From assembly GCA_013365365.1 (NCBI GenBank), contig JABVXU010000090.1, positions 62,001 to 126,000 on the forward strand: a stretch of DNA of 64,000 bases, in the 5' to 3' direction. Source of the stretch: Cruorifilaria tuberocauda. Lineage: Eukaryota; Nematoda; Chromadorea; Rhabditida; Onchocercidae. This document shows positions 34,201-48,300 of the stretch, one piece after another. A model generated the notes under the pieces. It worked only from the letters and a program-made list of their open reading frames with translations, was not told the DNA's origin and did no database searches. Each line of letters begins with the position of its first letter. The first letter of the stretch is position 1. Both the position numbers and the translations under genes were made by a program.

Positions 34201-35486
34201 CTACTTTGAAATAATCATCACTTTTGTTAATCCACTTCTTTTCTTATCACATAACTTTACTATCTCGTTAACTTATTCCAACTAGAATTGTTTAAATGTT
34301 TTACCTGGCATAGCATATTACTTACCCTATATACTATTTTATGAATTCATATTAGTTTATGCATCAAATTATTTTCATTCAAAGTTATTATTATTGTGAA
34401 ATTTGGACAAAAAAGTAAAATGAAAATTATTTATTGGAAACATATCAAAAGCAAAGGCTTTGTTGAATTTGAAAATTATTTCTATTTCAAAGTTAAAAGT
34501 ACTGAATTAAATAAACTTTGTAAAAGAGGAAAAGTCCTGTTAGACTTGTCGCTCTTTTTTCTGAAGCTTTTTCTCTAAAATTTAAAAAGTCTGTTATTTT
34601 GAAAATTCCCGCAACAATTGACAACTTTTTCTCCTAAATGCGGAAAAACAAAGTACAAATTGATAAAATGTATGAATAGTTCAAATCATTTTAACCATAT
34701 TGAAAACATCGTTAGATATGGTAACGATTGACTTCCTCTTTAATAATTATTAGTTAAGATTAGTTAGTAGAATATTGCGATCAGAATTCATTGTATTGTT
34801 ATTTTATGTGACGCACCAAAATTCGAAGTAATTTTGTAAATTTTAAGAATTCATTCATTTAGTTGTTGTTTACTTTTGTTGCTGGAAAAGCGAGGAAAGA
34901 GAGAATGATGAAATCCTTTGTTCTTCAAATTAACATTGTAAGCTAAATGTAAACTGGATCTCTACAAACTCTGTCTGACTGAATATCATCTTTAATACTC
35001 GTCTGGATATTGTCGAAATGTTAATTTTAACTTTGTGTTACTGAATTAATAAAGGTTTAATTATCTATCATAATTGGCTGATATAGGAGTCAGCAGGTTG
35101 GTTACGTACGAATAAAAGAGAAAGAAATTCAGTCTAGAAAGGAACAACCTAAGTCTTGTCACGGCTACAGAATATCGCCGTGAACTTTGAAATAATTCAA
35201 TTATATTAATCTCTTATCCCTATATACACTGATAATCTGCTGGAGAATTTGATTCGATAGTGAAAATTTTTAATCAAAATTTATTAATTTAAAGTTAGTT
35301 TAAATTTCAGAAATTAATGTAACTGAATGGAAATGTCTCAGCGACTTTACTAACTTAATTTGACATTTGCATATCAATCCACTTTTGTGCTAAGATAATT
35401 CAAGTGAAGTGGCATAATAAATGAATAGCTTACCTTTTCATATGATTATCCATTTCTTGTGGGATGTTTAAAATCCAAACACCCAT
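31266..35486 (-). CDS. single-span membrane protein, 187 aa, possibly KCNE/MPS-like
   Basis: Five exons: 35434-35486, 32817-33021, 32380-32476, 32150-32225, 31266-31398. All junctions keep phase (53 nt leaves phase 2, then c|GAA), with consensus sites such as TTCTTTCAG and AAAAG|GTAAGC. The first intron is 2.4 kb and an in-frame stop lies just upstream of the chosen ATG. A second ATG (M26) could start the protein if the first exon is skipped. There is no signal peptide. The N-terminal stretch RMADDLHDVARYLNDM is followed by one span (about 42-66), then RRNRRQRG, which places the C-terminus in the cytoplasm. The tail of about 120 residues is rich in Gln, Asn, His and Pro. This size and topology, with an acidic juxtamembrane stretch and a basic cluster, resemble KCNE-type potassium-channel subunits (MPS in worms), but I cannot see a decisive KCNE signature. 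Confidence 0.68.
31577..31632. repeat. tandem duplication of a 26-bp unit
   Basis: The unit beginning AATTAAAATTTTGTGTCAAA is perfectly repeated at 31577-31602 and 31603-31628, with a partial third start. It lies in the last intron of the 187-residue membrane protein gene and looks like replication slippage. Confidence 0.85.
33890..34270. promoter_or_regulatory. TGATAA/TTATCA-rich cluster (possible GATA-factor enhancer)
   Basis: Within about 380 bases there are many WGATAR-type words on both strands, e.g. TTGATAACTCCATTGATAAC, CATTGATAACGATCAG and TTCTTATCAC. Nematode GATA factors of the ELT class bind such sites, and the cluster lies in the long first intron of the minus-strand membrane protein gene. 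The region is AT-rich, which raises chance occurrence, so function is inference. Confidence 0.35.
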
Positions 35487-38400
35487 TGATAAAAAGATAA
35501 CTCAAAATAAAAGTTCCCAGCAGCGCCAGATGAATGCCAAAGAATAGTAGAAATTGTAATTCTAATAATGCTTACAATAGCAATCAATAAATAAAGTTAC
35601 TTCAATCAAAAGTAATAATCAAAATCGTGAAAAGAAGTACTGCATGAATGAAGGACAATAAAAATAAAATTAATCATTAAATATTTGATATTGCGATATT
35701 CGTATAAATAGAGTAAATCAATCAATGAAGAGAGAGAGTGATAATTAAAAGTGAAAAAGTAAAGAAGATAAAAGGTTTCTTTTCGTTTTATTTAGAGATT
35801 GTTATTTTGATCATGAACAATTAGCTAACTTCTTGATCAATGAATATCTTATCATTGAACAATCGATCCTTGATTAAGAAGTGGAAAAGAGTTTAATTGA
35901 TTCTTTTCAAGTTTTTTCCCTAATGCTAACATGTGAATTCCATTTTCAGGAATAAAGAAACTTCCAGCACAGATTACTTAATTGTTACTAATTTAAAAGA
36001 TAAAACACTGCTATACTACATTGCTTAGTATACATTTCAGGTTCTGATCCAATTCGGATAATTTATGTAAATTAGACTTTTTTTGAAAAAACTCTCTGCT
36101 ATATTACTGATAATAAACAAAATTGAAGTGTTAGCGAATAAGAATAAAATATTAACAGAAATAGAAATCATCATTCATTCCATAAAATAATGAATTTTTG
36201 TTTTTAGCGAGAGAACCAGGAAGTAAGGCAATCATTATTTCTTTCATGAAATTATACGTTTCATTCCATACGGAAGTAGAGAAATCATAATTCTATTCAT
36301 GAAATTACATATTTCATTTTTAGAAGGAAAACGAGAAAATAAAATAACAATCAGTCGTTCTGTGAAATTATAAATCTCAACTTTTCAATAATTATTTTTC
36401 GCTAAAATTTTTTGAAATTAAAATGAAATAAAGCAATTAGCTAAATAATTTGTCCTTAAAGAATGTATCAAAGAACAGTGAAAAATTAAAGTATATTATA
36501 ATGTAAGTACTAATTTAAATTAAATTTAAAAAAAAAGAGAAACAAGTAGCATGTGATAGTTTCCCGCAGGTATTTTTAAGAAATACCGGGATATTTGCGC
36601 CCAATTAACAAAAATATTAATCATAGAGATATGCTTACAGTTATAAATCAAAAGAATTAATTTTCTATTGTTTTCCTTGTTTGAGGAAGCAATGGTATAA
36701 ATCAGAGAGAAAATTCGAAAAGCAAAAAAAGTGAACTATTAAATATTGAATTCTTTCGCTTTAAAAATTAGCACGCTAAAAAGCATTTCAAAATTTTCAT
36801 GCAAAATGTTTCATTTTCATGATTGCTTATAGCAAGAAATAAATTGAAAATGAGTTTCGATTTGAAATAATAGCTAATAGTTTATTAAAATTCTTCAAGA
36901 ATCCTGAAAATAAAGGAAAGTGCATTTCAGGCTAATCACAAATAAACATTCGAAACTTGAAATTTGCCATTATCTGACGTTTAAAAAGATTTTCAAAAAT
37001 GATAAAATCCTTAGGTTTCTTGAAAGTTGGAACAAAGAAAAAATCATCTTTTTTGTCATATCTTTTTCCTTTCATGCCAATATATTTTTAATTTTCATTC
37101 ATTCCAATTTATAAATTTATGAAAAAAAAATAACTGAAGGACATGAAAAAGTTTGAGATGATTAATTAATTAAGCAAAAAGATTTGTGAAATCTTATGGA
37201 TGAATGGCAAGTTGAAGAATTTATTATCATGTTGTTATTTAATTCCATTTTTTGTGATAATCTTAAACTTGCATAAGATTATGCAAAATATTTAACAAAG
37301 TATTCTTAAGATTTTCCTTTTCCTTTTCCTATTTTTAAAGAAATCTTTGGATTCTTTTTGAAAATTTTTGGTGGGAAGTAAATGGAAGGCTTAGTAGGAT
37401 TAAGTTAATACTCAACTAATGCTTAATACTCAAAATTCAGATTTCATTCGAGTAATATAATAGTAAATGGATGGTAATAAATGAAATTTTTAACAAATTA
37501 AGAAAAAAAGAAATGAAAAAAGACACAATTTTCCGTAAAACATGTAATATCTCTCTTTTTGTACTTCACTTATCAGAGAATATGAAGTAAAACTCGATCT
37601 TTTTTCGTACTATTTTCAATTCACAAGATATCGAAAACTACTTTAAGATATATTATACACCCGAGATATGCCGGATGACATACTTTCCTCCTTCTATCAT
37701 CATCCAACGATAAATTATATTACAAACTGAGCAAATCGTAGTAAAAGAAGAGAATTAAAATCAAGAAAATAGAAAGAAAAAAGGCTAATATTTTACTATA
37801 AGTTTTTATAGCCAAAGAAATGGAGAAAAATCAATCGATGATTTCATTTTTGGAAAGAAAAATTGGCAGGAAACTTCAAAATCCATTAGATAGAATGTTA
37901 TCTCTTTAATCATTTTAATCAAATTATGTTACTGAAATACAATTTGGTAAAAGTGATTGAAAAATTTTTTTTTCAAAAACTTTTTTATGAGATACTAAAA
38001 GATAATTTTTCATTTTTCTTCAGTGTAATGAAAATATCATACAATATTTTACTTATATTTCATTTACAGATAGCAGCGATACTAACAACATTGATATGAT
38101 AATGTGATAAGATAATAATGAGATTAACCGCAAGTGATAATAATTATTCTACAAAATATCTTTTCTGAACTTCCGTTTTGCATATAATTAACAAAAAGAT
38201 TTATGATATTACAAGCTAAGTCATAAATAACTTTTCGTATTAATTGATAAGTTAGAAATAGTTATAGCTGAGATGCTTAAAATAGCTTCCAATAAATACA
38301 TATCGATCAATTTATTATTTCCCAATGTGTTTTTTTCTATTTTAAACATGCACCCCTCTTTAATTTTAACTTTCATAAAATTCTTGTTGACCTTATAAAA

Positions 38401-38952
38401 ATAGAAAGGAATTAGTATGAGAAATAATTGTCACTCATCCGAAACACAAATTGCTATTATGCTTATAGCAATTATCTTGCGATCTTTCTTATGTTCTTCT
38501 ATAACTATCATTCGTATTTATTTCTTCTATTACCTTAAATATCCAAATCTTGAAACTTAAGTGATAGAAGAGATATAATCTAAGCTTATTTTCTCTTTAA
38601 AAGTAATCGAAGTGAGAAAATCACCTTGTTTATTAATTACTGAAATCTCTCTCCTTATTTCTCCCATAACAAATATCTTTTTCTATAATAATTTCAATTT
38701 ATTGTAAACATTGCGAATATTTTCTCAACGATGCAATAAAATTTATGAAAAAAATTATGTCAAAGTGCTTCTTTTTCTTGGGAAAAATGATTCTTATCAT
38801 TTATTGATAAATTGGCTTTTTTATCATTTCCAAAAAATGATAAATGAATGGAAGGCAATGATTGGACAAGGAAAAATGTTGGGAAAAAATAGAACGGAGA
38901 TGGGACATTTCAACGTGAGATTGACGAAGTGACATGTGAAGTGAAGATATCG

Positions 38953-38976
38953 CAACAGCAACAGCAACAGCAACAG
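38953..38976. repeat. (CAACAG)4 tandem repeat
   Basis: Four perfect hexamers are followed by GAGACGTGACGTAAGTC. The frames through it would give polyglutamine/asparagine on the plus strand or Leu-rich and Val-Ala repeats on the minus strand. No supporting exon structure was found, so it is reported only as a repeat. Confidence 0.85.
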
Positions 38977-39747
38977 GAGACGTGACGTAAGTCAAAACGA
39001 GGGAGGGGATAAAGTAACAGGGAACAGTTCATCGATCAAATTCTGCTATTTAGTTATTTGTGAGCGTACATATCGTCTGATGAATTGCAGCATTATAGGA
39101 ATTGATTGATATCAAATATCTTCTCATTATTGATGAGGTAAAGGTAGGAAGCACTAATTAAGACAAATGAGAGAAGTTTGAAAGAGGGAAGTAAGATTAG
39201 TCAGTTTTAGAAATGTAAGGAATTTATTTGTGATAAAAATACGAAGGTAGAAATGAGTATGATTTATGGATTGAAGTGATTGATGGATTTTTGAATTTCA
39301 AAAAAAAGAGAGAGAAATAAAAAGCAAAGCTTTACTGATAGATTGCTGCATTCAAATGATGGTTGTGTATTTTTGAAGATTTATAGAATTTCTTATTATT
39401 TGACATCAATCTTTAACAAAAATCATATCCTAGATGGCATAGATGAATCTTAAAAATATGGATTGGAAATGAAATAATATAAATATGAAATGAGAATGAA
39501 GTTAGGATGGGATAGGAAGATTCTGAAAATTATGGGAATAAAAAATTGCAGAAATTGTTCGAAGAGAAGTTTGGAGAAAAGTTAGTCGCTTCTTCAATTG
39601 CTTTTCAGTTTCTGTTTTCGAGAAAGAATCGGAAATTATCAGAAAAGGGAAATGTCATGCAAAACATGAAAGAGATGACGTCTCTTACGGATTCAGTTAA
39701 CAGCGTTCATTTTGCAGCAACCACACGTTTGAAACAATTTGGATGAG

Positions 39748-39770
39748 ACGGAACGGAACGGAACGGACGG
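39748..39770. repeat. short ACGGA tandem repeat
   Basis: The sequence ACGGAACGGAACGGAACGGA followed by CGG forms about four imperfect five-base units, in a locally GC-richer patch just after a short plus-strand open frame. No function is apparent. Confidence 0.8.
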
Positions 39771-42321
39771 AAAATATTCCCAATTGGAAATATCTCTTAC
39801 AGCTTTAATCCCGTGGGAATTGCTGGGAGAAAGTGAAGTTTGAGGATTGCAAATTATGCATTAATTTCTAACAAACAGACGGCTTAAACAAATGGTTGAA
39901 ATAGTTTTGGTAGGAAAATAAACAGAAGAAAAAAGTGATGGGGAATAAGGAAAAGAGAGTAAGCAATAGTATTGTCTGTATCAAAATGGAAGAGAATGTT
40001 CTAGGTTGATTGATAGATGGAGTAAATCGTAGATGAAAACGGATCCATCTCCTCTTACGGTAAGTAAGATTGGTTCGAGAATGAATCTATTCTCGAGATA
40101 TTCCGGAAGAGACTTTTGTTAGTAATTTCCAAGAACTCTTGCTTTGAGAGAAAGAATATCATGAGAAATGTTAGTTTGAAGATTTTTCCATAATCGTTTA
40201 TATGTTGTGCAAACAGAAAAAAGTATTTTAACTATGAAAATGGTTATCGATTGAAAATAGTCATATCACATGAAATAATCAAACAATTATACTTAGTTGG
40301 AATATTTGTTTGCAATAAAGCTTTGCGAATAGTAGAATTTTAAAATGTAATTTAAATTTATCAAATATTATTTTTAATCTTATTGACTGGGAAATTTTGC
40401 TTGTTAACAAAGTGACAAGTATGGTAATTTTAAGACTTCTTATATTTGAGGGGAAAATATGTAGTGTGAGATATGAAAGCTTTAAGGGAAAGGAAAGGAA
40501 ATCTGTAAAAGAAAAAAAGATGCAATGAGAATTTGAGCAATATTTTTTGATAAATCATTTTAAAAGGTACTTGGCTATCCTGAGTGCCAAGAGGGCTGAA
40601 GTGATGGCGGAACATCACTTCCGTTCTCTCTTAGAGAGAAGTCATCCTTATCCAATAAACTATCAATAACCGAACCTTCTCACCTCGAAATCTCGATGAA
40701 ACAAAACAGAAAAAACACTGAGGAGGAAGTGGAAAATTTCCGGGTGAATAGAAGCAAAAGCTAGAAAAAAGGCACTTTTTGACTCGAAGGCTGAATAAGG
40801 TTCGTTTTTTAGCTAATGTTAGTAAAATTCATCAGACCGAATTATACTTTAAGGAAATTTCGTATTATATATACATCTATTTATGTAAGTGATAGCCATT
40901 AAGAAAAAATTTTTTCAAATCAAAAAATTTTAATTAATATTATATTGGTTTTTCTCTTTCTAAACGAAAATGAAATTCAGGATCAGGCTGACAATGATGG
41001 AAGAGCATTTGATAAGTAAAAAGATAATAGCACAGATTATATGCATTTTCTTTACCGTATAACAATAATTGATTCATTAATTTTAATGTAACTAAAATTT
41101 ACTTATTGTATAGAAATCGATTTTATGCATATTTTGTTATTATATTTTATCACTAAAATTTTCTGATCGTTGGTGCAATTGTGTTGAAAGTTTATTTTGA
41201 TTAAAATAGGTAATATTTTGTCTTTGTCTTTGCTTATATCTTATTAATTTTCCTGAAATTTTTACGATAACTTTTGGACAAAAAGTTAAAATTTTGATTA
41301 CACAACTGAGTTTATTAGTGAAGAAAATTTCAATTTTAGAAAAATCTCAGGTTTTCTCTGATCTTTGCGAACTTTCTGAAACTCTGACCGATAATCTTAT
41401 TTAATTTTGTTGTATATCTCACCAATTTACTCTTCTTACTATTGCTATCAATTAACAGTTAACACCTATTCTGGAAATATTCAATCTTAATGAGAATTAT
41501 AACAAAATTATCAGAAACTCATGGATCACTGATGATGAATATTAACAATGAACAGCTGTGACAATGATAATGAAAGTAATTTTTCGCTGACTTAAACTCT
41601 GGTAGGCTGACTGGTAGAAGAATGATGAAACGATAACAATATATTATTCTCCTAAGTATTACATAAAAATGAAGCTTTTGAAAGGGAAGAAAATTTGCAT
41701 GAGTTGAATGATTGAAACTTCTCTTTCCGGATTTCTAAGCTATTTTGAAAAGAAACTATGACAAGGTGGAATTAACTGGCAGGTAAGTAAGTAACACACA
41801 ACCATTTGTTGTTATCAAAGTGTTAAATATAAGCGAAAATAACTGATATAAACGTTTATTAACAGTTGTCAAGAATGAGTTAAATAATGGCAATCAATCT
41901 TCAAAATAGTAATGCTAATGACAGATTTGCATAATAAGCAGTGATTGTCACAAAGCGGATATCTTATTAGCTTCTATTCTTGATTCTATTACTTCTATTA
42001 TCCTGGCAGCACTCATGCACATGCCTATTACAGCATTTACTCTAACACGTCGTATTTTCTGTGGATTTTTTACCTTTTAAAGTAAGTACCGAACATCCGT
42101 TACCTTATCATACAATAAAAATTAGAATAAACGAAATAAATATGCATTAGCTGCGAAGTGAAGAAAGAAAATGAAGGAAGTGAGAAAATTGATGCTACAA
42201 AATTAAGATGATCGTAATTAATTCAAATTACTAGTTATGCTTGCTGAATAAAATATGAAATGATAAATAGAAAGAATGTTGGGAAAATGAAGCAAACAAT
42301 GAAAATATATGCAAAATAATA

Positions 42322-45300
42322 TCATTTATAAATCAGAAATGAATTCATTGAAAGCAATGCGGGGAAAAAACGATTTATTCGCCTGAGAAAAAATGCATTT
42401 AATTAAGTTTTGATAATAGTCCTGCTTTATCTTTCTTATCACTCAAATGAGCAATTTGATACATTTCCACGTCGCCTTCAGAATGCAAAAACAATTTTCA
42501 TACTTGAAAGAAATGGGATGATGATGATTACTGGAGGAGAATTAACAGTAATGAATGCATGGATATGCATGTGCATAATATTTCGATAGATGATAATTAC
42601 ATTGGATTGGTAGGAAACTGAAATGATAATGATTATCGAAAAGAGAGGAAGAAAGTGTTAAAATAAACATTTTACACATGCAAATAGGAATAATTTAATT
42701 TTTCAAATTTAAATAGCTTCAATATTGCTTTCACCAACTTTTCTTCCTTTATCACTTACTTTCAATTTATGTAAGAAAAAATTTTTATATACTTGTAGAA
42801 ATTGGGGAATATTATCATTTTATTCCTAACTGTATCATTTTAATTAACATTTCATTATTTTCCATTTGCATATTTCATTGAAATCAGAAAACTGATCTGT
42901 CAATTTAAACTTAAGCAACAAAAAGTTAAGCGAAAATTATGAATGAACGAAAAGTTGCGTCATTTGTTAGCTAATTAAAAGGCGAAAATTTTGAATGAAT
43001 AAAAGTCTAATTAGATTTAAACTATGAGGACTGATAGAAATCATTAAGAAACTAACTATTGCTTATAACTATGCTTGACATATGTGCGTAATTATATTAT
43101 CAATTTCATTTGATAAAGCATATAGTATTGTGAGCTAAATAATTTGTACTTTCTATTAATTTCCTAATATTAGCTAGCTTTCTTTCAGACTGACAAGGTA
43201 CTTATACTACTAAACAATTCAGGTAAATTAAGCATAGAGTCAAAAAAACTTCATTTTTCCTGCTTTTTTCCATTTTTAGAAAATTTCCATGAGTTTCAAT
43301 AAAATTTCTTTTAATGTGTCATACTTTTAAATCAATTTTTCAGCAAAATTTTTCTACAAAATATGAATTAATTAATTAATTAATAATAAAAATTGATTAT
43401 AATACAAAACATCGCTCTCATTTTTTTCTATCTTACCCATGGAAGTTATCATGATTTTGAATGATTTTGGACGGGTTATCAGTGAAATTGTTGAGGAAGA
43501 TTATTCCTATTCATTCCAGGATTTCGAAATACATTTTTATTCAGTTGAAAAATTAAAACGGAATGACTTTTGAGAATCCTTTTAGTTCTGTTGATTCCTT
43601 TTTCTGTTTTGCATTACTGATTTTGATTATTATTACTTCAATGATTGAATTTGGAATAATAGTGATTAGAGGTGTGCAGGGAAAGAGTCTGATGGAAGAG
43701 ATCCTGAAATCCTCCTGATCAACGGTTCATTTCATTCTTTTCTGATATCAGTGGGAGTTTGTTTTCTTATAAAAGAGTTCACTGCCAATATTTTCATCTG
43801 TCAGGAAAAACGATAAAATTTTATATTTTAAGAAAAAGAAACGCGAAAATTTCTGAGTAAATTAAGCATTGATTTGAAATTATAAGTCCGAAATAGAAAT
43901 TTTAATTTTTAGTTAAGTATTCCAATTTTAATTTCCATTTATTTCTCGAAGTTTCCGACAGATTAATTAAAATTTTGAGGTTGATTAAAATGATGCTGAG
44001 GAGAATATTTTTAAAAATACGCAAATAAACCAAAAGATATTTATGCAAGCCACTTAAAGCCGACAGTTGTTCATTTCAGTTGTCGAATTTTTAATGGAAG
44101 CGAGGATACAAACATAAAAATTGATTGATATGATCAGGGAAATGGCATTTGGTTTAATCCCGAATGCACTATAATTTTGCATGGAGAAACTTTAAACAAA
44201 ATTTGTTGAAAATGGTGTAATTTCAAAGATTTAATAATTTCCGCTCTATTTATTTGTTTTGCAAAAGATTACATCGATTGCAATCAGTATTACATAAATT
44301 CAAGTTCTATGCAGAAGCATTTCACACACTCTGATGCTACATTAATTGGATTATTAATTTAAGAACCAGTTCATTTTCAAAATTTATGTCTAATTTGGGT
44401 CAGCTGATAAGGAATGCACAGATTTGCAATTGATAAAAGGATTTTCCATGCATTTCGCGCATAGAGACATGATAAATCAATTAACTGATTAATAGTTAAA
44501 CCGCCTCAGTTCAATGTAAAATAGGTAATGCAATTAAATGTTCCATTTATCAACTAGTTAAATAATCTTTTATCACTTGAAATCACTGATAGCTTTTATT
44601 AAATTAAATAGCAAGTTAGAATACCTAAGGAGAATTCTGCATGAATTTTATTTTCACTATTTGACAAAAAAAGTATTGAATTAACTAAAATATTTTTATT
44701 ACTCAATTGAAAAATAATAACTTTTTTTTTAATAAAAAACTAATGAAAATTTCATCTAAATTGGATAAGTATAATTAAAAACTATCATTTCTCAGAATTT
44801 TTAAATGTAAATATATAAAGTAATTTAGCTTTACATACTGTGTTAGCTAATGCTAGGAGATAATTTCTCATTATGAATCTTTTTTCAAACAATTTCGTTA
44901 TTTTGATATTTGATAAGGAAATGATAAAATGAGTGTTTCTCTATATATTATATTCATTGCAGACATAGCACATGCTCAGTGAGAAATATATTTTTCATGA
45001 ATATTATGATAAATATCAGTTTTCTGATAAGTGTAATTAAAATAGAAATATTTTAAAAAACCTGATAAGGGCTTCCAAGTTACCCATCGTTTGGGGTTTT
45101 TTGAGCAGCGCGAGAAATTGCGCGATTGGGTCACGTGCCGGATTGGGCACGCCACTTTCGCCGAACCAACTTCTTTCGTCGTAATCTCCAATTAGCGGAT
45201 TTTCTGTACTTTTTTGGATTACTGATTCAGGATTATTCAATCGGCTGCAATGCAATTATCGATTAGATCAAATTTATTCTGATCGTTTTTCATTATTCAA

Positions 45301-48300
45301 CATATTCATTGTTTTCTTACGCAAATTCCCATTATTTAAACTTCTCTTTTAAATTTTTAATTTAGAGAAAAAAGATCGCTGTATTATTATATGCAATCTG
45401 TGACAAACATCGATTATTGCATAGAAGCAATGAAGGAGGAGGCTTGAGAGAAAAAAAAGGACAGGTGGAGTAGTATGAATTGAATCCATGCTCTTTAATT
45501 AATCATTTAATTAATCAATTAATTAACAGATAAAAATTAAGCTCAGGTTGGGAAAGCTTAACTAACATTAACATTACTATCTGAAGTAACGAGCTTTATT
45601 ATATTTAGCATAGCTATATTTAGCAAAATTCAATATCTCAATCAAACTTCTTCTTAAGCTTAAAATTTTCCTCCATGGAATAGATGGTTATATTTAAGAC
45701 AATTATGAGAGTTAACTGAAGACTGTTTGAAAGTAGAAAAATATGATTTGAATATTCTTATTTGTTAATTCCTATTATTTGAAAGTTAACATTTGATTGT
45801 TAAATATTATCATTGTGTGAAACAATGTTAACGATAGCGGTATGGATAAAAATTGTTATTGGAGCAAGTGATATGTCCTGATTTCATTACAGATGAATTG
45901 AACCAGGTGGAAAATCGATTTGCAACTTAAGCAGTTAAATAGTATTTCAGTAGCAAAGAGAACCACACGTTTATCCATTCATACGGTTTATCAGTAATTG
46001 ATTTTTTAAGTAATTTAGTTAACAGTTAGAGCATGAAGTTTCTCATGATTTTTAACTTAAATTATTTTCTCATCTAATTAAATGAAATTATCACTTTTTG
46101 AAATTCATTATAAATTTGAAAAAAGGAAAGAAAATAAAAATATGCCAAATTTCATTGTATTCTCTTAAATAACTATGTGGTGGAAATTTTGAATTTTATG
46201 GAAAATTGAGAAAAAAGAGTGCAAGAAACTGCGAAAGAAGAAAAACTATAATAGAATTTATAGTTGAATTTCTCACTTCCCAACTTCTTTCATTTGCATA
46301 AATTTGGCTTAGATGGAAGGAAAAGTAGAGAGGAAAGGGAAAGTACGAATCTCATGATCTAAAATAATTATCGTTCATGCAAAAAAATAGGCAGAACGGA
46401 AATTTTCATCGAATTAATAATATGTTAATTAATAATTCTTCAAACAATATGATTAATTCTAATTTATACAAAGTTATTCGATTGCATTTCAAATATTTCG
46501 TTGAATATGAAAAGTACAGTATGCATGTGAAATTTGTCATTTATTAGAATAGCTTCCATTTTAAAATCATTTATAATTTAGTGAACTTGAGATCAATTAC
46601 ATTAATAAAGTTTAATAACTGAGGAGTTAAATCTTACTTCACTTCACCGATATCTCTATATTAAGAAGAACGAGGAAAATCCTTTGATTATCTTCAATCT
46701 TGTATAACATGGAAGATTATCACGATTATCACAATATTACGATTATATTGTAATATCACAAAAATAAACAAAGATATCGAATGAGATTGATTATCAACAA
46801 ATGATTAGTACAAAACTATCATTCTATTCGTCGAAAAAGATTTCCTGTTAAAAAGAAAGGGGAAATAATTAAGTTTCGAAAAAAACTTAATCACTTTTAA
46901 AGAATATCAAACTTTTTATAATTGTTTGTTTTTCATGATTAATGTGATTACTTATACTTTGTGTAAGCAATCATGGAGATAAAAGTATAAGATATAAGCA
47001 TGGAAATGAAACAAACAGCCGTGTGATTCTTGCAAAAATTTTCTTAGTAATTAAAAAAAACAAAAATTATACTGACAAATTTGTTAACTGATAAGACTTA
47101 CAAAATTTTGAAAATCGAAATTTTGATTTACCAACAATCTGATTAATTCAGTTTCACTTTCATTTCTATTACGAATTAGCAACAGTTAAATGGAAGCGTT
47201 GAATTGTGAATTAAACTTATTTTGCGCCGTTTGTTCCATTTGTGGGTATCATAAATCTCTCTCTCTCCCTCTCCCTCTCTCTCTCTATTTTGTAAAATTA
47301 CAATTGCAAATTTTGTAAATTCTTGTCATCAACCAGTTTGGAAAAGGAAAGAAAAGGAAAAAATTAGATTATAAATTTAATGTCAGAGTTAAATTAGAAA
47401 TTATTTGCGTAATAAATCATTGGAGGAATGATGATGATTATTATTATCATCATAATTAGTAGCAAATCAAGTCATCACAAGATAATTTCAAATCTTTAAA
47501 TCGAAGGAAGACTGAATTCAACTGCAAAGTGCTGGGATGAACAGTTCTTCCAAGTGATCGTTTAAATCCTCACTTCAAAGCTAATCACATTGCTTCTTCT
47601 AATTTAATAGGCGGGATTGAAACATGTTGATTACACCGGAAAGCTGTTACCTTCATAATGAATGAGTTAATTTTTCATCCTAAATTTAAATTCTTTTTTG
47701 AAATTTCGATTAGAAGAAATATCCGCCGAACAATGCTGGTGGAATGATAGTGAAATGGTTACGAGAAAGGAAACAATGCTAGCTGAAGCTGAATTTCACG
47801 AAATGCTAAGAAGGGAAAAGCTTTGCTTTTCTTTAAACAGAAAGCATGTGAACATCGCTCTTTCTCTCTTTCCTTTCCCACTTCCAAATCCATTTTGAAG
47901 GAATGGTGGAATTTCGAAAACAATTAGTGAAATTGTCTTGATTTAGAAAATATTACTTTTCTCTCTCTTTTTTAAGTAATAAAAGAGAGCGGAGAGAGAC
48001 AGAGACCGAAGGAACAGAGAAATAAAGAAAAAGGATTAAATGGAGAGTGTTCCGCCGGGAGTTATCACTACATTACGGTTTAAGAACGAAAATTCGATTT
48101 ATTACTCTCTCAAATTAAAATACATCCATTTACTTTGTCTTCTCTTCCTAGAACGAAGTAATTAAAACTTCCTTCTAAAACAAAAACAGAGCTTATCTGA
48201 TGAGTTGGAGAAGTTGGAGGATGGCGCGATTTTAAACAATTTCGAATTTTGGAGATATTGAAAATTCTTTTTTTGAAAATTTTCCAATTTTGTGATACTT

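Larger units (their letters stand above)
35487..42321. other. gene-poor stretch, no supported gene
   Basis: I found no exon with good splice sites and family resemblance. A somewhat GC-richer patch at 38850-40120 includes two short tandem repeats and a plus-strand frame at 39546-39746 (MQKLFEEKFGEKLVASSIAF at its start), but nothing flanks it to make a gene. TGATAA words are dense at 38060-38130. Confidence 0.4.

Noticed and set aside
44976..45191. Second minus-strand frame overlapping the 45-kb exon
   Set aside because: It meets a stop close to the acceptor when extended, and its composition is that of an out-of-frame reading of the better exon.
47698..47898. Plus-strand frame rich in Glu and Arg
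   Set aside because: It is explained by a purine-rich strand and has no start context, splice partner or family.
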